64,000 bases of DNA from Rossellomorea aquimaris (GCA_020524245.1 JAIVLN010000007.1:81643-145642); one strand, 5' to 3'; shown: positions 45,645 to 54,201, counted from the stretch's first letter. The notes: a model not told the origin generated them from the letters alone. Numbers and translations are program-made.

Positions 45645-45794
45645 TTGGACCAATTAAAGTATCAGAAACAAGTAATTAGAGAGGATGCCGATTTGACCAA
45701 CCGATTAAAGAAGCATTTAACAAGACCGGATGTACCTGTTCGTTACCCACGAAGAAGAGAAAGAAGCACAAAAAGGGCAGGTGATAAATCATGA
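45645..45794 (+). CDS. Basic small protein, 49 aa
   Basis: TTG start with AAGGAGGT, an excellent ribosome binding site. Very basic C-terminus (RYPRRRERSTKR). It overlaps the next start (ATGA). May bind nucleic acid. Confidence 0.6.
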   Translation: MDQLKYQKQVIREDADLTNRLKKHLTRPDVPVRYPRRRERSTKRAGDKS

Positions 45795-45907
45795 AATCTA
45801 AGGTTAAACAGCTAGTCAGTAACTTTGTATTTGTCACATCGCCCGCGATCGTGTTCTTAGCAATTCTGTACTGGGTCATGTCTACATGGGTAGGAGGTAT
45901 ACGCTAA
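45791..45907 (+). CDS. Single-TM small protein, 38 aa
   Basis: Overlaps the previous gene (ATGA) and the next one (TAATG). One membrane segment fills most of it. Confidence 0.55.
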   Translation: MKSKVKQLVSNFVFVTSPAIVFLAILYWVMSTWVGGIR

Positions 45908-46215
45908 TGTCAGTTGAAGAGCGTATTCGAAAAAAACAACGCGCTGAAAAAATAGAGAAAGTCTTGAACCATAAGGTGGAGGGTGAATCATTTATTGATG
46001 GTCCCTCCAAAGAGTGGAAGAGGATTGTACTTAAGCACTTCAATAAAATCTATGATAATCAGATGACGGTAAGTCAACTTTGTTCATTATTAAATGATAA
46101 AGGAATCCGCTTCAACCAATCTCAAGATCTTGTGAAGTTTCCAATAAGAGAATACCTACTGTATATATCCAAAGTAAGTCATAAGAAGTTGTCTTTAGAA
46201 GGGGAAGATGTATGA
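45907..46215 (+). CDS. Hypothetical protein, 102 aa
   Basis: TAGGAGGT precedes the ATG, which overlaps the previous stop. Basic helical protein. Overlaps the lipoprotein nuclease gene by ATGA. Confidence 0.6.
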   Translation: MSVEERIRKKQRAEKIEKVLNHKVEGESFIDGPSKEWKRIVLKHFNKIYDNQMTVSQLCSLLNDKGIRFNQSQDLVKFPIREYLLYISKVSHKKLSLEGEDV

Positions 46216-47030
46216 AACGTTTATTACTAATACTCTCCATATCCTTACTCATTGGTGGATGTGAAGAACGAATACAAGATACGTTACCTGGTGATCCAAA
46301 CGGAAATCTGGTCCATGATGCTGAGAAAGCTTTAGAAACAAAGGACAACGTTAAAGATGCTACCAAAGACCAAGTGGGAGATACCGTCGACGATTCAGTA
46401 GAAAACACCGTCAAAAATATTGTTGGTGGCTCACTTGGTGAAGCGATTGGAGATTTCTTGGGGGACAAAGCAGGTGAAGCAGCTGAGGAACAAGTTGAAA
46501 AAGCATTTGGCCCAGACTTTGGTGAGACAAAAGAGCTAGTTGAGAAGATTACTGGTACCTCTATATCAAGTAAAGCACAAGAGCGGTTCTTCGCAGCTAC
46601 TGTAGATGAGGTAATTGATGGGGATACAGTACACATCACAAGTGATAGTGGACATTCGTTTAAGCTAAGGATCCTCTACATAGACTCACCGGAGGATACA
46701 AAGAAGAAACAAAAGTATGGGGAAGCTGCTACAGCTTTTGCAAAGAAACATCTGAAAGGTAAAGAGGTCACAATAGAAGTTAGTAAAAAGGGTGAGCCGG
46801 TTGATAAGTATGGTCGGTTGCTAGGAAATATATTTATCGGAGATCGTATGTATCAAGAAATGTTAATCACTGAAGGTCTAGCAATGGTCCGCTATGTTTA
46901 TAAGCCTGACACCCAATATGAGAAATATCTACGCTCTAAAGAGAAAGTTGCCGAAGCAAAGAGAAAGAACATCTGGAAGACCCCAGGTTACGCAACGCCT
47001 GATGGTTATGATATGAGTGTTTGGAATTGA
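46212..47030 (+). CDS. Lipoprotein thermonuclease (SNase family)
   Basis: 272 aa. Signal peptide and lipobox LLIGGC (Cys about residue 17). A spacer of about 110 residues follows, then the SNase domain from about residue 130: DEVIDGDTVHI, FKLRILYIDSPE, YGRLLGNIF. These carry the acidic and Arg residues of the calcium-dependent active site. It would cut DNA at the outer membrane face. The terminator at 47041 follows. Confidence 0.85.
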   Translation: MKRLLLILSISLLIGGCEERIQDTLPGDPNGNLVHDAEKALETKDNVKDATKDQVGDTVDDSVENTVKNIVGGSLGEAIGDFLGDKAGEAAEEQVEKAFGPDFGETKELVEKITGTSISSKAQERFFAATVDEVIDGDTVHITSDSGHSFKLRILYIDSPEDTKKKQKYGEAATAFAKKHLKGKEVTIEVSKKGEPVDKYGRLLGNIFIGDRMYQEMLITEGLAMVRYVYKPDTQYEKYLRSKEKVAEAKRKNIWKTPGYATPDGYDMSVWN

Positions 47031-47040
47031 TTGTTATCAC

Positions 47041-47076
47041 AAAGTGAGCCCACCAGAGAAGAGGTGGGCTCACTTT
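47041..47076. terminator. Bidirectional terminator
   Basis: AAAGTGAGCCCACC pairs with GGTGGGCTCACTTT (14 bp) between the nuclease gene and the convergent minus-strand genes. Confidence 0.85.
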
Positions 47077-47242
47077 ATGGATTAGTCTTTAGTTTTCGAA
47101 TTAGCTCTTCCCTTGTAATTGTTCCATTAAGAACGTCCCTAATATCTTTTTCATCTTCAGGGGTAATTTTTAAACCTTCAAGTTCAAGCTCATATAATGC
47201 GTGTTTAATGAGTTCATCAGTGTTAGAACTATGTTTGTCCAT
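47075..47242 (-). CDS. VbhA-like antitoxin domain protein, 55 aa
   Basis: The start overlaps the stop of the upstream membrane gene (TAATG). YELELEGLKITPEDEKDIRDVLNGTITREELI fits the antitoxin VbhA pattern (LEG...G.I..EE.I; key parts quoted). VbhA normally inhibits a Fic toxin VbhT, but no Fic (HPFx) protein was found in this window. Related to the protein at 61601. Confidence 0.6.
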   Translation of the reverse strand: MDKHSSNTDELIKHALYELELEGLKITPEDEKDIRDVLNGTITREELIRKLKTNP

Positions 47243-47781
47243 TAATCTACAGTCCTTTCATTTCGGAACTCTTTCATCACTTTTCGAACCTTATTTTCAA
47301 CAATATCTTCATACTCTGTCTTTGCCTTTTCACGTTCAAGTCTTTGCTCTTCTTCAAACTTAATCTTGAAGTTCTTTAGCTGTTTTCTTCTAATAGGAAT
47401 AGCCACAGCAAGCACAATTACTTCAAGTATTAAAATAGGATAGGCAAACACACAGTAAAAGATCGATATTCCTAGTTTAAAGAACAATACAATGGCCATT
47501 GCAATAATGGAGCGTAATTTATGTACCTGGATGAAAAGGGATAACGTGCCATAAGAAAAACCAATCATGTAATAATGGATAAGAATCTGAGCTTGCGTTG
47601 AGGGTATGACTCTATCAAGATAAAGATCTGTGTACATTAGTTCCACTGTCTGATGGATAGTCTCAATAAGGATAAAACCTTCATACCGGTTCTCAACGTA
47701 GGAAAGTACTACAATAAGAAGAAGCGGATACAAGATAAACTGCTTTGTTAATGCTTTTTGTGTGAATTCCCGATTAAACAT
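47242..47781 (-). CDS. Four-TM membrane protein, 179 aa
   Basis: Four membrane segments, then a long basic helical tail (about 130-179). It shares its operon with the VbhA-like protein. Divergent from the gene at 47909 across a palindromic operator. Confidence 0.65.
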   Translation of the reverse strand: MFNREFTQKALTKQFILYPLLLIVVLSYVENRYEGFILIETIHQTVELMYTDLYLDRVIPSTQAQILIHYYMIGFSYGTLSLFIQVHKLRSIIAMAIVLFFKLGISIFYCVFAYPILILEVIVLAVAIPIRRKQLKNFKIKFEEEQRLEREKAKTEYEDIVENKVRKVMKEFRNERTVD

Positions 47782-47842
47782 ATATTCCCCCTTTATTTAT
47801 CTATTTCCATTATATCTCATTTTATCAATTCTCTCCATCTAA

Positions 47843-47863
47843 TATGTTGTATTTTACAACATA
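47843..47863 (+). promoter_or_regulatory. Palindromic operator at divergent promoters
   Basis: TATGTTGTA-TTT-TACAACATA is a perfect 9-bp palindrome. It overlaps the -35 (TTGTAT, 47847-47852) of a promoter with 17-nt spacing and TAATAT (47870-47875) toward 47909, and faces the minus-strand membrane gene. Confidence 0.7.
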
Positions 47864-47908
47864 ATTTGGTAATATTTACTTAACTAGAAATTTATGGAGT
47901 TGTTCAAA

Positions 47909-48376
47909 TTGAAGACAACGGTAAAGGCTATATACGACCGCTACCCAAGTGTTGAAAAGTACGAACATGGCGATAGTGTCCAATTAACGAATGCAGAAGA
48001 AGTGTTTTATCAGCTTGCAAAGTTCATACAAGAACCCGATAAGTATTCTTTTAATCTTGCACTGTTATACAAGAATCTAGAAGATGAGGATCTAGTATTT
48101 GGTTTAGGGGTTATCATACAATTCTTTGAAAATGATACTTACTTAATTAAAGAAAAGGGAGCTATGCTTCTCAAAGACTTCCGTAGAGATCATGAGAAAC
48201 TTTATAGCCAATCCATGTTTGCAACATACCTGGCGAATCATGGGTATAATTTCACTCCTCGTAAAATCACCACTTATTACAACCGAGATAAGTTACCTAA
48301 ACCAGATTTGAAAATTGGCAATACGCCTTACTGGTATGAATCAACACTAGAGAAATACATGCAAACACTAGAGTAA
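47909..48376 (+). CDS. Hypothetical protein, 155 aa, possible DNA-binding
   Basis: TTG at 47909 with GGAGTTG; an ATG at 47894 is in frame but has no site. The C-terminal part (SMFATYLANHGYNFTPRKITTYYNRDKLP) could be a MerR- or AlpA-like winged helix. The palindrome upstream suggests autoregulation; this is inference. Confidence 0.6.
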   Translation: MKTTVKAIYDRYPSVEKYEHGDSVQLTNAEEVFYQLAKFIQEPDKYSFNLALLYKNLEDEDLVFGLGVIIQFFENDTYLIKEKGAMLLKDFRRDHEKLYSQSMFATYLANHGYNFTPRKITTYYNRDKLPKPDLKIGNTPYWYESTLEKYMQTLE

Positions 48377-48413
48377 GTAATTGTATTAAGTTATAAAAAA
48401 GAAGGTGATTTTA

Positions 48414-48512
48414 TTGACTGAGTACCAGTGCTATATAGAGGGAAAGTGCGTTATGAAAGAGTTTCTTAACCGGTATGAATGTGTAAATTGCGGAAGAACC
48501 GCTATGAAATAA
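48414..48512 (+). CDS. Small cysteine-rich protein, 32 aa
   Basis: TTG start with AAGAAGGTG. Cys at 6, 12, and CVNCG near the end. Very short; may bind zinc. Tentative. Confidence 0.45.
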   Translation: MTEYQCYIEGKCVMKEFLNRYECVNCGRTAMK

Positions 48513-48556
48513 TAATAGGGTAAAAAAACATTAACACCCAAAAGGAGTTCTTTAAT

Positions 48557-48760
48557 ATGTGGTTTGTAAAAAAGGAATTTGAACATGAATTAAACCAACT
48601 GGATGAAACGAATTTAGCAGGCACATTAGACCGTATGGTTAGAGAAGACAAAGCAATTGTACCACCAGTAGTAAATAAAAGTTTTTATAGCTTAAAAATC
48701 ATTGAAAAGTATCAAAATGATCCGAATTATATTATGGTTCAATATTCAGTAAAGTGGTAA
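48557..48760 (+). CDS. Hypothetical protein, 67 aa
   Basis: AAAAGGAG before the ATG. Helical acidic N-terminus, then beta strands. Unknown. Confidence 0.55.
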   Translation: MWFVKKEFEHELNQLDETNLAGTLDRMVREDKAIVPPVVNKSFYSLKIIEKYQNDPNYIMVQYSVKW

Positions 48761-48829
48761 CAAGAAAATTCTTGATAAAAAATCACAGCGTATCAAGAAG
48801 AGACTTGGAGAAAAAAGGAGTTATTTTCA

Positions 48830-49114
48830 ATGAAGCATAAAATAATAAGTCTATTGCATTTCATTCCGTTTTTAGCAGCTATCTCTCTTGTAATTTACTC
48901 AATTCATGGATTAGTAACAGGTAGCAAAGATATAAACCTATTTCAACAAGCAGCTATCTTTGTTTATATGGTTATCTTGGGCTGGATTTTCTTTTCGAAA
49001 GACGGAACAGAATCAAAAATTACACGTGTAAGTTTTGGATTTATCTCACTATTTTTCATGCCATATGTTCTTAAATTTTTAACATATATCAGTGATAATC
49101 CCGAAGTTCTTTAG
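48830..49114 (+). CDS. Three-TM membrane protein, 94 aa
   Basis: AAAAAAGGAG before the ATG. Three membrane segments. Unknown. Confidence 0.6.
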   Translation: MKHKIISLLHFIPFLAAISLVIYSIHGLVTGSKDINLFQQAAIFVYMVILGWIFFSKDGTESKITRVSFGFISLFFMPYVLKFLTYISDNPEVL

Positions 49115-49144
49115 ACAATAAAATAAAAATCGGAGGAAAGGATT

Positions 49145-49324
49145 ATGAAGTTAGTTTTTCTTGCAATAGCGACAATTATATTAATCTATATTGGTATCTA
49201 TATAGTTACAGTCGTACCTTATCATATTTACTTAAAGAAGAATAAGAAAAGCCTAAATAAAAAGGGCATAACAAATGTAGATCAACTAATGAAGGACTTT
49301 AAGGAGAGAAAAAATACTAAATAG
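49145..49324 (+). CDS. Single-TM protein, 59 aa
   Basis: CGGAGGAAAG before the ATG. One N-terminal membrane segment, then a basic tail. Orientation typical of a small membrane protein. Confidence 0.6.
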   Translation: MKLVFLAIATIILIYIGIYIVTVVPYHIYLKKNKKSLNKKGITNVDQLMKDFKERKNTK

Positions 49325-49362
49325 TAAACAACTTGAAAGTTGGAGAAAGGAGAGTTAACTAA

Positions 49363-49914
49363 GTGAATACTGGTACAGATATACATAAGAGTATTAATTG
49401 GAAAGATATCTTGAATGTAGATAAATATTTTAAAGGTTTGACTACAGACTCACAAAAAAAAGAAGCTTTAGATGCTTCGTTAAAAGATGGAGATTTTTCA
49501 TGTGTAAAAAAGCATCGTAAGGATTTAATAAAACCATATATGGAACAAGAAAAACTCCCTTATCCCGCTAGTTACAAAATTAATTGGCATAAAAATAAAC
49601 GGCTCACAGAGAAAATTTACACTTCTTTATACATTGGAATGTTAATTCTTTTATTTTCCATAGTAATTTATGTACTAAACGACATAGAACAAGTCAACGC
49701 GGAAGAGGAAGAGAGTTACATAAAAAGAACAGAGCTTATAGCAGATTACATGGATGCAGACCCTTATAATTTGTTAATAACGGATCAAAAAAGTGGCTTA
49801 TATAATAAATTCACTGGAGTATCAATAGTAACTTATGAAGGTAATAAATATCACATTGAGTTTGAAAATGCCAATAATACATGGGAGATAAAGAAGTATG
49901 TCCAATTGGACTAA
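49363..49914 (+). CDS. Single-TM protein, 183 aa
   Basis: GTG start with GAAAGGAGAG. One membrane segment at about 88-108, charged domains on both sides. Unknown. Confidence 0.6.
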   Translation: MNTGTDIHKSINWKDILNVDKYFKGLTTDSQKKEALDASLKDGDFSCVKKHRKDLIKPYMEQEKLPYPASYKINWHKNKRLTEKIYTSLYIGMLILLFSIVIYVLNDIEQVNAEEEESYIKRTELIADYMDADPYNLLITDQKSGLYNKFTGVSIVTYEGNKYHIEFENANNTWEIKKYVQLD

Positions 49915-49935
49915 ACTATAGAAAGGTCGGAAGAA

Positions 49936-50358
49936 ATGATCAAACTTAAAAAGTATTTTCAGCGAAGAAAAGATGCTATTACTATTTATCAATATAGAGA
50001 ATTAGGCGATTTAATTTTAATGTCGGTTGGTAAGCTGTTAAGAAAGAACAACGAGCAAAAAACAGGTTACTTTATTAAGAAGTGTCAAGACCTTCAAAAG
50101 TGGACTATTAATAACTATGAGAACCATCAGATTAAGGTTTCTGAGAATACGATAGAAGAAATTCGAAACCTGGATTTGTCTGATCTTCATGATTGCGAGA
50201 AGTTTGGTCATCGGTTACACGATGTTTTTAGAGAGAACAGAAATAATTCTCCATCAACCGGGCCATTTCTTCCTATTTTCATCCATGGCACACCAATAGC
50301 AATGATTGAGTTTATTCCTGTAGTCTTTGTGATTGGCGGTATTCTCTTGTTTATATAA
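49936..50358 (+). CDS. C-terminal-TM protein, 140 aa
   Basis: GGTCGGAAG before the ATG. Soluble helical front, one membrane segment at about 118-138. Unknown. Confidence 0.6.
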   Translation: MIKLKKYFQRRKDAITIYQYRELGDLILMSVGKLLRKNNEQKTGYFIKKCQDLQKWTINNYENHQIKVSENTIEEIRNLDLSDLHDCEKFGHRLHDVFRENRNNSPSTGPFLPIFIHGTPIAMIEFIPVVFVIGGILLFI

Positions 50359-50411
50359 CGTGCATGAGGACTTATGGTAAAATGTATTTAAGTTAACAGG
50401 AGGTGCAAAAA

Positions 50412-50591
50412 ATGGCACACGACTACCCATTAACTGAAGATGAACGCGCAAAGATTTATGAACTCAGAGCCAAATTGATTGATGCTAAGTTTGATAGTGA
50501 CATAAGATACTACACTGAAGAAATCCATAAGATTTTGGATATTGCTGAAGAACGAGTAAAAAGTAAAAATGAACAGGCAGCTACAAAATAA
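50412..50591 (+). CDS. Small helical protein, 59 aa (paralogue of 51315)
   Basis: CAGGAGGTG before the ATG. LTEDERAKIYELRAKLIDAK and ILDIAEERV align with LSERLQVNELRKKIMEAK and ILDRVERR of the protein at 51315. Both lie just upstream of a leader copy. Role unknown. Confidence 0.6.
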   Translation: MAHDYPLTEDERAKIYELRAKLIDAKFDSDIRYYTEEIHKILDIAEERVKSKNEQAATK

Positions 50592-50625
50592 CCGCTGATC
50601 CAATCGAGGATACGCGGTTGTCTTT
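50590..50625 (+). terminator. Terminator
   Basis: AACCGC pairs with GCGGTT, with an inner ATCC/GGAT stem and a short T run. It ends the small helical gene. Confidence 0.65.
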
Positions 50626-50650
50626 TACCCTGTGGATGAACGATATTATA

Positions 50651-50824
50651 TTGTCGTCTTTTTCCAGCTATGCTAAAATATAACCATATTTACTTACTTT
50701 TTCTTTATTTTATGTGCGACCTCATGGTCAGCAGAAATCTTTTATTAATCTAATGCAGTCCTCCGGACTGATCTAATTTACTCACTACCAGTGGGTCTAT
50801 TAATCAGTTTGGGGGGCTTTTTTT
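50651..50824 (+). ncRNA. Repeated attenuator-like leader, copy 4 (with promoter)
   Basis: Promoter TTGTCG (50651-50656), 17 nt, TAAAAT (50674-50679). Hairpin 1 (50715-50733) is TGC-GACC-TCAT-GGTC-A-GCA. The terminator hairpin pairs all 16 positions of 50757-50772 with 50803-50818, including several G-U pairs, and has seven T. The alternative fold is AGTCC / GGACT at 50757-50769. A short ORF (MFPNFERGWY) overlaps the next gene start. Confidence 0.85.
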
Positions 50825-50857
50825 CATGTTTCCAAACTTTGAAAGGGGATGGTATTA

Positions 50858-51229
50858 ATGTTACAAAGTGTTTTGTTAGCAATATTTACGGGTGGACTTA
50901 GTGGTTTTGTATCTCATTTGATAACAAACAAAAAATCTTTGGATTATCCAAAGAAAATGAAAACGAAGTGGTATTTAGGTTTTATTGCAGACATTCTAAT
51001 CGGGGCGGCCGCTGCTGTTTTTGCTGTTACTTTCTTGCTACCTGAAGCGGATACTTTAAGAACCGTTATCGGTGTTTCAGTACTTGCAGGAGTTAGTGGA
51101 GAAAGCGTCTTAATGAGACGAACACTAGCAAATGAACAGAACAAATTAGAAAATCTGAAAGAAATTGATGACCGAATTAACCGAATTCAACAGTTATCAG
51201 AAGGAAAAGAAAACGACACTAAAAATTAA
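50858..51229 (+). CDS. DUF4257-like membrane protein, 123 aa
   Basis: ATG at 50858 with GAAAGGGG. Three membrane segments with a pattern like DUF4257 proteins of Bacillus (short basic loop, then IGAAAAVFAV). The C-terminal helix is acidic and cytoplasmic. The family's role is unknown. Confidence 0.65.
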   Translation: MLQSVLLAIFTGGLSGFVSHLITNKKSLDYPKKMKTKWYLGFIADILIGAAAAVFAVTFLLPEADTLRTVIGVSVLAGVSGESVLMRRTLANEQNKLENLKEIDDRINRIQQLSEGKENDTKN

Positions 51230-51314
51230 TCTTTTTAGTGTCTACTCTTATCCTATTAATCATTATGTTGCTACATATGTAGGGTGAATATGAAAGGAAA
51301 AAGGAGAGAGTTAT

Positions 51315-51491
51315 ATGATGCAATCAAATGACATCTTTACGTTAAGCGAGAGGTTGCAAGTAAATGAATTAAGAAAGAAAATAATGGAGGCTAAAACTCC
51401 AGCAGAAGTAAAGAAATACACTCAACAGGCCAACAGGATCCTTGACCGAGTTGAGCGTAGAAACTTACTTCAAAGCAAAATGTCAGTTTAA
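51315..51491 (+). CDS. Small helical protein, 58 aa (paralogue of 50412)
   Basis: AAGGAGAGAG before the ATG. It aligns with the protein at 50412. The order small gene, terminator, leader copy, next gene recurs, suggesting a local duplication. Confidence 0.6.
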   Translation: MMQSNDIFTLSERLQVNELRKKIMEAKTPAEVKKYTQQANRILDRVERRNLLQSKMSV

Positions 51492-51498
51492 TAGAAGA

Positions 51499-51528
51499 AC
51501 ACCGTCCATATTGGCCGGTGTTTTTTTA
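51499..51528 (+). terminator. Terminator
   Basis: ACACCG pairs with CGGTGT, followed by TTTTTTT. It ends the gene at 51315. Confidence 0.8.
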
Positions 51529-51557
51529 TTGAAAATAATACAATATTTTATAATTTA

Positions 51558-51710
51558 TGGTACACTAATATTAATAGTTCTTTCCCTTTTATTTATTGTA
51601 TGTTGCAGCCATTTGGCTAGCAGTTATTGATTAAACGTAAGCGATCTTTCTAGGTCATTTTTTATCACACCAGATGTGGTAATTAATCGATCTATAGAGA
51701 TCGCTTTTTT
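51558..51710 (+). ncRNA. Repeated attenuator-like leader, copy 5 (with promoter)
   Basis: Extended -10 TGG-TACACT (51558-51566) with no clear -35. Hairpin 1 (51604-51622) is TGC-AGCC-ATTT-GGCT-A-GCA, where the A-T pair replaces G-C of other copies. The terminator hairpin pairs 51641-51656 with 51689-51704 (15 of 16), with T's to 51710. The alternative fold is GATC / GGTC at 51643-51656. Confidence 0.8.
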
Positions 51711-51790
51711 GGTGTCTAAAACACAAAAGGAGGGTAGTACGAAGCAATTAGGGATGTGAACTATAAACTTTAAAGGGTGTTTTCGTTTTC

Positions 51791-52147
51791 GTGAGCATGG
51801 GACTTTTCCCGTGGTCACTATTTTTAATGGGTGAAAAAAATGATTTCGAGAGGTTGAGGTTAATGAATGGTTCACACTCACAGGAGAAGGAATTGGTAAA
51901 GAAGCTTTACTTGAATTCTGTTGAGACTAAACGTGAAAAGTTTTTGAGAGGAAGAATGTCTTATAGCATGTATGCCAGGTACATTAAAGGGTATGCATTG
52001 AACCTTTCCGAGATGGGCTTTTCCAGTAAGGAAATAGATAGCCTAATTGAACACGGAGAGGACAATGCAGCGCGTAGAAACCCACAGGCATTAAATCGAC
52101 TCATTAACAAGGAGTTCAAATTAAAGAAACAAGAGAGGGATAAATAG
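51791..52147 (+). CDS. Hypothetical protein, 118 aa
   Basis: GTG at 51791 after AAAGGGTGTTTTC. Basic helical protein (KLYLNSVETKREKFLRGRMS). No family recognised. Overlaps the next gene. Confidence 0.6.
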   Translation: MSMGLFPWSLFLMGEKNDFERLRLMNGSHSQEKELVKKLYLNSVETKREKFLRGRMSYSMYARYIKGYALNLSEMGFSSKEIDSLIEHGEDNAARRNPQALNRLINKEFKLKKQERDK

Positions 52148-52389
52148 TGAGCAATACTCATGATTGTTTGAATGTTGACTTCGAGATAAAAGAAGTTATC
52201 TGGTATGAAGAAATCGGTGAAGATATTGGAACCATGACCATCATCTTATCAAGTGGTGAGGAAATGGAGTTATCTATTTGGTACGACGATGTAGAGCCTT
52301 ACGTATGCGTACCTAAATCTGAGGAAGAAATGTTGGATCCGGATGATGAGTATGAGGTTTATCTAGTAAGCGACTTAATTAAACATTGA
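52147..52389 (+). CDS. Acidic protein, 80 aa
   Basis: GTG start overlapping the previous stop (TAGTG). Strongly acidic; some acidic plasmid proteins mimic DNA, but that is only a thought. Confidence 0.55.
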   Translation: MSNTHDCLNVDFEIKEVIWYEEIGEDIGTMTIILSSGEEMELSIWYDDVEPYVCVPKSEEEMLDPDDEYEVYLVSDLIKH

Positions 52390-52395
52390 GTGATG

Positions 52396-52425
52396 AAAGG
52401 GAGATAACACACGTTATCTCTCTTT
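52396..52425 (+). terminator. Terminator-like hairpin before 52454
   Basis: AAAGGGAGATAAC pairs with GTTATCTCTCTTT (13 bp, one G-U). It lies 29 nt before the next start. Confidence 0.7.
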
Positions 52426-52453
52426 ATTTATTTGTAAAAGGAGGTCATCTTGA

Positions 52454-52855
52454 TTGGAGAGTTTTAAAGGTAGGACTGTTCAACAAGGACAAAGAGTGGA
52501 TGTATATAAAAACCTTCAGGTTGGAGCATTCTCAATACGTTGTTCTAAAACTCAAAAGATATTAGCGCATGCTCCTTCAGTTCGAATATCAAATTGCGAA
52601 TTTAAAGTGAGTGAATCAGGCCGACAAAAAGTTCTAAAGCACAGGCGTAAAAAGGTTCATGCTTTTATTAGAGGGACATTTGAAGCAGCTGGTGAGGATT
52701 TACCAGATATGGACCACTCAGTTTATTACGATCCATATAAAACTGAGTATTTTAGGCTTGTAGATACCAACGAACCCATCTTCCATGCAGAAGAGGTTTT
52801 CTGTATTGGCAAGTTAGCCTACGCGAATATGCCAAAGGATATGTTGCTTGTATAA
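52454..52855 (+). CDS. Hypothetical protein, 133 aa
   Basis: TTG start with AAGGAGGT. Beta-rich, basic (KHRRKKVHAFIRG). Unknown. Confidence 0.6.
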   Translation: MESFKGRTVQQGQRVDVYKNLQVGAFSIRCSKTQKILAHAPSVRISNCEFKVSESGRQKVLKHRRKKVHAFIRGTFEAAGEDLPDMDHSVYYDPYKTEYFRLVDTNEPIFHAEEVFCIGKLAYANMPKDMLLV

Positions 52856-52920
52856 ATGCCATCAAACGTGATGAAGAGGAGATAAATCAGACACCAAACT
52901 ATACGAAGGGTGGAATTAAT

Positions 52921-53232
52921 GTGAAACAAACATGCCAGGGTTGCTTAGCAATGAAATTCCAGAGAAGTATTAAAGATGAAAATGTGCTTACCGGTGTTTA
53001 TTGTAGATTTAATCGTCCAATCGAAGCAATTGTAGAAGATGGTAAACTCGTCGGCGCAAAGCCGCTTCAACAATGCAAGAAGTTTACAACGTACAACGAT
53101 TATGGTGATCAAGTAGATATCATGAACCGTAAACGTTTTGGACTTTACAATGAGCATTGGGTGGACTCCTTTGAAAAGTGGCGCGAAGAACGAGATCAAG
53201 GGAATCGTAGGGAAGAAAGGCGGAGAGCTTAG
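52921..53232 (+). CDS. Cysteine-containing protein, 103 aa
   Basis: GTG start with GAAGGGTGG. CQGC near residue 5 and CRF, CKK later. Basic C-terminal tail. It overlaps the next gene. Confidence 0.55.
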   Translation: MKQTCQGCLAMKFQRSIKDENVLTGVYCRFNRPIEAIVEDGKLVGAKPLQQCKKFTTYNDYGDQVDIMNRKRFGLYNEHWVDSFEKWREERDQGNRREERRRA

Positions 53233-53498
53233 TGACATCTAAAGGTAACTTTACCAAAACAGGTTTTTCAAAAAGTGGGTTCTCCTGCTGCAGCCATTAT
53301 GCTGTTTGTGACATGGGGAGAAAAGATTGTTTTTACGAGCAGATGGATCCAGAAGTAAAAACATACTGTAACTGTTATCAACGTAATCAATCAAAAGATA
53401 AAGATGTCGATAGGGAGAAGAACGCTATAAGTCGTGAAGAGGTAGAAGATGAGCTTGAAGTAGCTTCTTTTGAGGAAGGACAACTCAGCTTGTTTTAA
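53232..53498 (+). CDS. Cysteine-rich protein, 88 aa
   Basis: GTG start overlapping the previous stop. Cys-rich middle (CCSHYAVC, CFYE, CNCYQ) suggests a metal-binding module. Acidic tail. Confidence 0.6.
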   Translation: MTSKGNFTKTGFSKSGFSCCSHYAVCDMGRKDCFYEQMDPEVKTYCNCYQRNQSKDKDVDREKNAISREEVEDELEVASFEEGQLSLF

Positions 53499-53531
53499 CC
53501 CATAAATCAATTAGAAAGGGAGTTATCAGTT

Positions 53532-54035
53532 ATGAAATCTGTCTATGTTTCTGCTTACTTTTCTTATTACTCCGAAGAATGGTTCCAATCCATTGAGAAA
53601 AACCGCAACTGGAACAAGAAGGGCAATTTCTACGCGCTATTCAAGAACGGATATTGGTTAACTATGAGGTTCAGTAAACACTTGAACATGACAATTTATA
53701 GTTGTTCTAAAAGTTTGGGACCGATGGATACGCTAGAACCGTTTCCGCTTGAAGATGCCTGGATTCAGATGTGGGGTAATGCTCAACTATCTCCAGATTG
53801 TGTGTATGTTCATACTAAAGAGGATTATCAAGGGTTCATGAGTCAAAATCAAAAGTGGCATTTTAATAAGGAATTAAATTGCTACTTGGATCAATCTGAG
53901 AATTGTACCTACCACATAGAGGACGAAACTTTCCAGTCTTTTTCAATTAAGAAGAAGATCTCAGTCGGAAGTACACTGAGAGCCATGTCATCAATCGGTC
54001 TGCCGATTCAAAAAGAATACATTAATGCCAGTTAG
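53532..54035 (+). CDS. Hypothetical protein, 167 aa
   Basis: GAAAGGGAG before the ATG. Aromatic-rich N-terminus. Unknown family. Confidence 0.6.
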   Translation: MKSVYVSAYFSYYSEEWFQSIEKNRNWNKKGNFYALFKNGYWLTMRFSKHLNMTIYSCSKSLGPMDTLEPFPLEDAWIQMWGNAQLSPDCVYVHTKEDYQGFMSQNQKWHFNKELNCYLDQSENCTYHIEDETFQSFSIKKKISVGSTLRAMSSIGLPIQKEYINAS

Positions 54036-54201
54036 AGAAGGGGAGAAGTATAAAGGATAAGATTTTTGGGGCCGAAATCCGTTACGGAACGGTTTTGCGC
54101 CCTACATATTCTATTTAAGAGTATGGTACGTGAAATTTTACAACCTTATTAGTACCATTATTTAGAATTTGTGGTAAACTATTAACAAATAAGCGGATGG
54201 G

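Noticed and set aside
46112..46639. Minus-strand 175-aa ORF over the lipoprotein nuclease
   Set aside because: Serine-rich shadow of the nuclease spacer; no ribosome binding site.
47031..47363. Plus-strand ORF after the SNase gene
   Set aside because: It is the complement of the VbhA-like and membrane genes, with serine/phenylalanine-rich composition typical of a shadow.
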